Part shown: positions 60,976 through 64,000 of the stretch, one piece after another | How the letters are laid out: each line of letters begins with the position of its first letter | How positions within the stretch are numbered: position 1 is the first letter of the stretch | Assembly: GCF_900114455.1 (NCBI RefSeq) | Contig: NZ_FOTC01000002.1 | Location: 591,012 to 655,011 of the forward strand | Origin: Halogranum rubrum | Lineage (GTDB): Archaea > Halobacteriota > Halobacteria > Halobacteriales > Haloferacaceae | Length of the DNA stretch: 64,000 nucleotides | Reading direction: 5' to 3' | Made by a program: the position numbers and the translations under genes | Notes under the pieces: model-generated | Seen by the model: only the letters and a program-made list of their open reading frames with translations | What the model was told of the DNA's origin: nothing | The model's database searches: none

Positions 60976-61908
60976 ATGGATGCGGTACTCGTCGCCGACG
61001 ACGTCCGCCGGACGTACGGCGACACGGTTGCGCTGGACGGTGTCTCGCTCTCCGTCGCCGAAGGCGAGGTGTTCGGTCTCATCGGACCGAACGGCGCGGG
61101 CAAGACGACGCTCGTCCGAGCACTGACCGGGACGACAGACGCAGACGGGACGGTCACCGTCCTCGGCACGCCACCGAGCGACGTCGACACCCAACGCGTC
61201 GGCCTGCTCCCGCAGTCGTTCACCCCTCCCGAGCGACTGACCGCGCGAGAACTCGTCGCCTACTACGCGGGCCTGTACGAAGAGACGCGCGACCCGGAGG
61301 CTGTCCTCGCAGACGTCGGCCTCGACGGCGCGAGCGACACGTGGTACGAGAACCTCTCTGGCGGCCAGCAACGGCGGGTCTGTGTCGCCACGGCGCTCGT
61401 CAACGACCCCGACGTACTCTTCCTCGACGAACCCACGACCGGTATCGACCCGGCCGGACGCCGGGCGCTGTGGGGACTCATCGAGGACCTCGCAGACGGC
61501 GGCACGACCGTCTTTCTCACCAGCCACTCGATGGACGAAGTCGAACGACTCGCCGACCGGGTCGGCCTGCTGAACGAGGGGTCGCTCGCGGCCGTCGGGT
61601 CGCCGACAGACCTTGTGACCGAGTACGGCGGCGAGACGCGCCTCGTCGTCCGTACCGAGGCAGGAACCGACGCCGTCGCCGACGCGGGATTCGTCGTCGA
61701 GGCGGACGCGGAGACGCTCACCTTCCACGATGTCGACCCGCGAGACATCGGTCCCGCTGTCGAGGCGCTCGAACGGGCGGGCGTGGAATACGACTCGCTC
61801 ACGTGGAAACAGCCCGGCCTCGAAGAGGTGTACCTGCGACTGACCGGTGAGACGTTCGAGGGGAGACGCTCACGAGCGGTTGCCGCGCCGACGGGAGGTG
61901 CCGAATGA
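60976..61908 (+). CDS. ABC transporter ATP-binding protein
   Basis: The 310-residue ATPase has Walker A at about 37-45 (GPNGAGKTT), signature LSGGQQRR, Walker B with 'DVLFLDEPTTG', and the switch His in 'FLTSHSMDEVERLADRVG'. The C-terminal extension fits DrrA/CcmA-type exporters. It powers the adjacent ABC-2 permease, whose start overlaps its stop (ATGA). The cargo (drug, polysaccharide or lipid) is unknown. Confidence 0.92.
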   Translation: MDAVLVADDVRRTYGDTVALDGVSLSVAEGEVFGLIGPNGAGKTTLVRALTGTTDADGTVTVLGTPPSDVDTQRVGLLPQSFTPPERLTARELVAYYAGLYEETRDPEAVLADVGLDGASDTWYENLSGGQQRRVCVATALVNDPDVLFLDEPTTGIDPAGRRALWGLIEDLADGGTTVFLTSHSMDEVERLADRVGLLNEGSLAAVGSPTDLVTEYGGETRLVVRTEAGTDAVADAGFVVEADAETLTFHDVDPRDIGPAVEALERAGVEYDSLTWKQPGLEEVYLRLTGETFEGRRSRAVAAPTGGAE

Positions 61909-62669
61909 GCCGACTGAAGCGCATCACGTCGACGACGCGCGCGGGGTGGCACTCGTTCCTCCGTCGCCGCACGGCCGTCTTCTTCACGTTCTTCTTCCCG
62001 GTCATCATCGTCGCCATCTTCGCGGGACTCGTCCAGACGCAACCGACCGGCGGCGGCATCTTCGCCGAACCACCAGCGTACTACATCCCGGGCTACCTCG
62101 CCGTCGTCGTGCTCTTCACACCGCTCTCGCGAGTCGGCAGCGAGATAGCCCGCCACCGCGACGGCAACCAGTTCGAGAAGTTGGCGACCACGCCGCTGAA
62201 ACGCTGGGAGTGGCTGCTCGCACAGACGCTCGTCAACGTCGTCGTCATCGGCCTCGCAGGGTTGCTCCTGCTCGGCCTGACGGTGGTCGTCACTGGCGTG
62301 TCCGTCCCGCTCGAACCGGCGACGTTGCTCTTGATTCCGTTCGTCGCCGTCGGCGTCGCGCTCTTCTGCGGTATCGGCGCGCTACTCGGCAACTTCGCGG
62401 ACTCCCAAGACGGCGTCGTCGCCGCGAGTAACGCCATCGCACTTCCGCTGCTCTTCCTGTCGGAGACGTTCGTCACGCCGGACCTGCTGCCCTCGTGGTT
62501 CCGTCCTCTCGTCGGCCTCTCGCCACTGACCTACTTCGCCCGCGGCGTCCGCGGCCTGACCTACAGCGGCGACGCCATCGGGGCCGTGGTGACGAATCTC
62601 GCGATTCTCTCCGTGCTCGCGCTCGTCTTCTTCGCGGCGGGCGCGGTGACGATTCCGCGGACGGACTGA
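61905..62669 (+). CDS. ABC-2 type transporter permease
   Basis: The 254-residue protein has about six hydrophobic helices, beginning 'FLRRRTAVFFTFFFPVIIVA', and the ABC-2 family end 'LPSWFRPLVGLSPLTYFARG'. It forms the membrane half of an exporter with the overlapping ATPase, probably as a dimer. The ATGA overlap implies coupled translation. No substrate-binding protein is encoded nearby, as expected for an exporter. Confidence 0.9.
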   Translation: MSRLKRITSTTRAGWHSFLRRRTAVFFTFFFPVIIVAIFAGLVQTQPTGGGIFAEPPAYYIPGYLAVVVLFTPLSRVGSEIARHRDGNQFEKLATTPLKRWEWLLAQTLVNVVVIGLAGLLLLGLTVVVTGVSVPLEPATLLLIPFVAVGVALFCGIGALLGNFADSQDGVVAASNAIALPLLFLSETFVTPDLLPSWFRPLVGLSPLTYFARGVRGLTYSGDAIGAVVTNLAILSVLALVFFAAGAVTIPRTD

Positions 62670-62681
62670 GTCGCCCTACTC

Positions 62682-63005
62682 TCATCCGCAAACGAGGCCG
62701 CGCACGCCTCGTTCGACCAAGACGAGGACGTACAGCGCCGTCGGCGGCGCGAACAGTTCGAGGACCCAGACGACGTCGAGCACTCGCCACGAAACGGCGA
62801 CACAGAACGCGACGACTCCGGCCACGAAGAGACCGATACCACCGAGAAGCGTCCCTGCCCGTCGCGCGAGCACCCACCCAACTCGTTCGAGACGGGGGTT
62901 CTCGGTTCGCCACGCGGTGGCCGCAGCACCGACGGTGACGACGGCGAGACCGGAGACGAGAAATGAGAACAGGACGAGTGAGAGCGAACCGCTGTCGACA
63001 GGCAT
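62682..63005 (-). CDS. Uncharacterised small membrane protein
   Basis: I start at ATG 63003-63005 (MPVDSGSLSLVLFSFLVSG), giving 107 residues with three to four hydrophobic segments (about 8-27, 45-70, and 75-98). There is one Cys in the second segment. I do not recognise the family. It is convergent with the permease gene (stops 13 bases apart) and follows the HtrA-like gene on the same strand after about 70 bases. Confidence 0.68.
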   Translation of the reverse strand: MPVDSGSLSLVLFSFLVSGLAVVTVGAAATAWRTENPRLERVGWVLARRAGTLLGGIGLFVAGVVAFCVAVSWRVLDVVWVLELFAPPTALYVLVLVERGVRGLVCG

Positions 63006-63078
63006 GGACCGAGGTGGCGCCGTCTTCGTACAAAAACTGTCGTCGGTGGAGGGCCGTGGGGGACCGAGTGGTTTCCGT

Positions 63079-63999
63079 TCAGTCGATGGGGATGCGTCCG
63101 CCCCCGTCGTCGCGGTTTCGTCCGTTGCGGCGGTTCCGCCCTCGTCGACTCCGGCGGCGTTTTGGCTGTGGGCGCTCACCGAGGACGAGACTGAGCGTCG
63201 CTGGCGCTCCGTCGCGGAGCACGTCGATTTCGACCGGTTCGCCGGGGCTCGTCTCGGTGATGAGGATACGCATCAGTTCCTCGTGGGTGTGAACCTCCTG
63301 ACCGCCGATACCGACGATGACGTCCCCTCCGACCGGAATCTCGCGGCCGCGGACCGTCCGGGTGTAGCGCGACCCGCGGAGGTCGTCACCCTCGACTCCC
63401 TCGCCCACGTCGACGACGAGGACGCCACGGGGGTGGTCTAACTCGTTTGCCTCCGCGACGGTCGGTGTCACGTCGAGCGTTCTGGTCCGCAAGTACGAGT
63501 GGCGGTACTCGCCGTCTTCGACGAGCGCCGGGACGACTCGGTTGACGATTGCTGGTGAGACGGCGAAGCCGATGCCGTCACCCTGTCGGGCGCGGTTGAC
63601 GCCGACGACTTCGTACGCGGGGTCTGGGTCTGTTTCGTCGTCGCTGTCGACGACACCCACGAGTGGGCCACCGCTGTTGCCGGGGTTGATGGCGGCGTCG
63701 GTCTGGACCACGTCCGGAATCGCAAAGCCGTTCGACGTCGGCATCGACCGACTCGCTCCGGAGACGATACCGGTCGTAATCGACCCGTCGAGGCCGAGGG
63801 GGTTACCGAGTGCCGCGACCTGTCGCCCCGGTCGAGGGTTCTCGCTGGCGATTCGAAGGGGGTCCACCGTCTCCGGAAGCGTCGGGACGGAGACGACGGC
63901 GAGGTCGGTGTAGACGTCGGTGCCGACGACGCGGCCGGTTCGCCAACTGCCGTCGCTGAATCGAATCTCCACGTCGTCGGCGTTCTCGCCGCTGCCGAC
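63079..63999 (-). CDS. HtrA/DegP-like serine protease (5' partial, C-terminal part)
   Basis: The frame runs off the window end, so the N-terminus and the catalytic His are outside. The visible part has the catalytic Asp in 'TDLAVVSV' and the Ser in 'NPGNSGGPLVG', followed by a PDZ domain with 'IPVGGDVIVGIGGQEVHTHE'. This is the trypsin-like S1C layout, acting in extracytoplasmic protein quality control. The last 30 residues (KRRRSRRGRNRRNGRNRDD) are strongly basic, which is unusual for a haloarchaeal protein. Confidence 0.88.
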   Translation of the reverse strand, partial: VGSGENADDVEIRFSDGSWRTGRVVGTDVYTDLAVVSVPTLPETVDPLRIASENPRPGRQVAALGNPLGLDGSITTGIVSGASRSMPTSNGFAIPDVVQTDAAINPGNSGGPLVGVVDSDDETDPDPAYEVVGVNRARQGDGIGFAVSPAIVNRVVPALVEDGEYRHSYLRTRTLDVTPTVAEANELDHPRGVLVVDVGEGVEGDDLRGSRYTRTVRGREIPVGGDVIVGIGGQEVHTHEELMRILITETSPGEPVEIDVLRDGAPATLSLVLGERPQPKRRRSRRGRNRRNGRNRDDGGGRIPID

Positions 64000-64000
64000 G

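Noticed and set aside
59233-61728. 831-codon open frame on the minus strand
   Set aside because: It is antisense to the Zn dehydrogenase, the lipoprotein and the ABC ATPase, all with clear motifs. Its own product has no recognisable domain and arises from GC-rich codon bias.

Overview
The window is haloarchaeal chromosome (class Halobacteria; the order is not certain). Evidence: GC-rich and strongly acidic proteins, many Tat signal peptides, halocyanin, a CtaA-CtaB fusion, archaeal S15 and S3Ae ribosomal proteins, aIF1A, the KEOPS subunit Pcc1, a 7S SRP RNA, and promoters with a TATA box about 25 nt ahead of leaderless starts. I found no rRNA, CRISPR array or transposase. Coding density is high. 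Most other long frames are antisense shadows, typical of high GC.

Layout. 0-9 kb: two methyltransferases, an HxlR regulator with a degenerate receiver domain, a three-gene surface/secretion cluster behind an AT-rich promoter (Tat beta-helix protein, zinc deacylase-like protein with lectin-like repeats, Tat beta-propeller), a PAS/RecA-like run-on ORF and a thioredoxin-reductase-like flavoprotein. 9-18 kb: tRNA-Gly, a DUF4352-like lipoprotein, an SDR, a decayed pseudogene composite, two tatA paralogues 3 kb apart, an MFS transporter, an HD phosphohydrolase, a peroxiredoxin and tRNA-Arg with partial downstream copies of its 3' end. 18-30 kb: a secreted Q/N/D-rich protein with a regular 21-residue repeat resembling curlin repeats, divergent from a translationally coupled type IV pilus-like operon (PilB, PilC, five pilin-like proteins), and a convergent sixth pilin-like gene. 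30-38 kb: two tRNA-Ala(GGC) copies flanking a GNAT protein, aIF1A, a SHOCT protein and a candidate modification-dependent HNH nuclease; then rpsO, a RecJ-like protein, pcc1, rps3ae, halocyanin, a CDP-alcohol phosphatidyltransferase and SRP RNA. 38-50 kb: a thiolase-like/OB-fold pair, an HxlR regulator, a 34-residue ORF with 12 cysteines, an Old Yellow Enzyme, a nitrilase-like hydrolase, a HEAT-repeat protein, a PLD-type protein and a DHH protein. 50-64 kb: JAMM protease, RibL, BirA, CoxB, CtaA-CtaB, a redoxin, two tandem aldo/keto reductases, Gfo/Idh and Zn dehydrogenases, an ABC transporter and the C-terminal part of an HtrA-like protease.

How the genes connect. TatA1 and TatA2 may serve the many Tat substrates in the window. 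The pilus operon supplies an ATPase, a platform protein and a set of minor pilin-like proteins. CoxB, CtaA-CtaB and a Cys/His-bearing membrane protein form a terminal-oxidase assembly neighbourhood. The rpsO-recJ-pcc1-rps3ae string links translation with tRNA modification. The best candidates for something undescribed are the curlin-like repeat protein beside the pilus operon, the 12-cysteine micro-ORF, the sensor-winged helix-HNH nuclease between tRNA-Ala copies, and the PAS/RecA-like run-on ORF.
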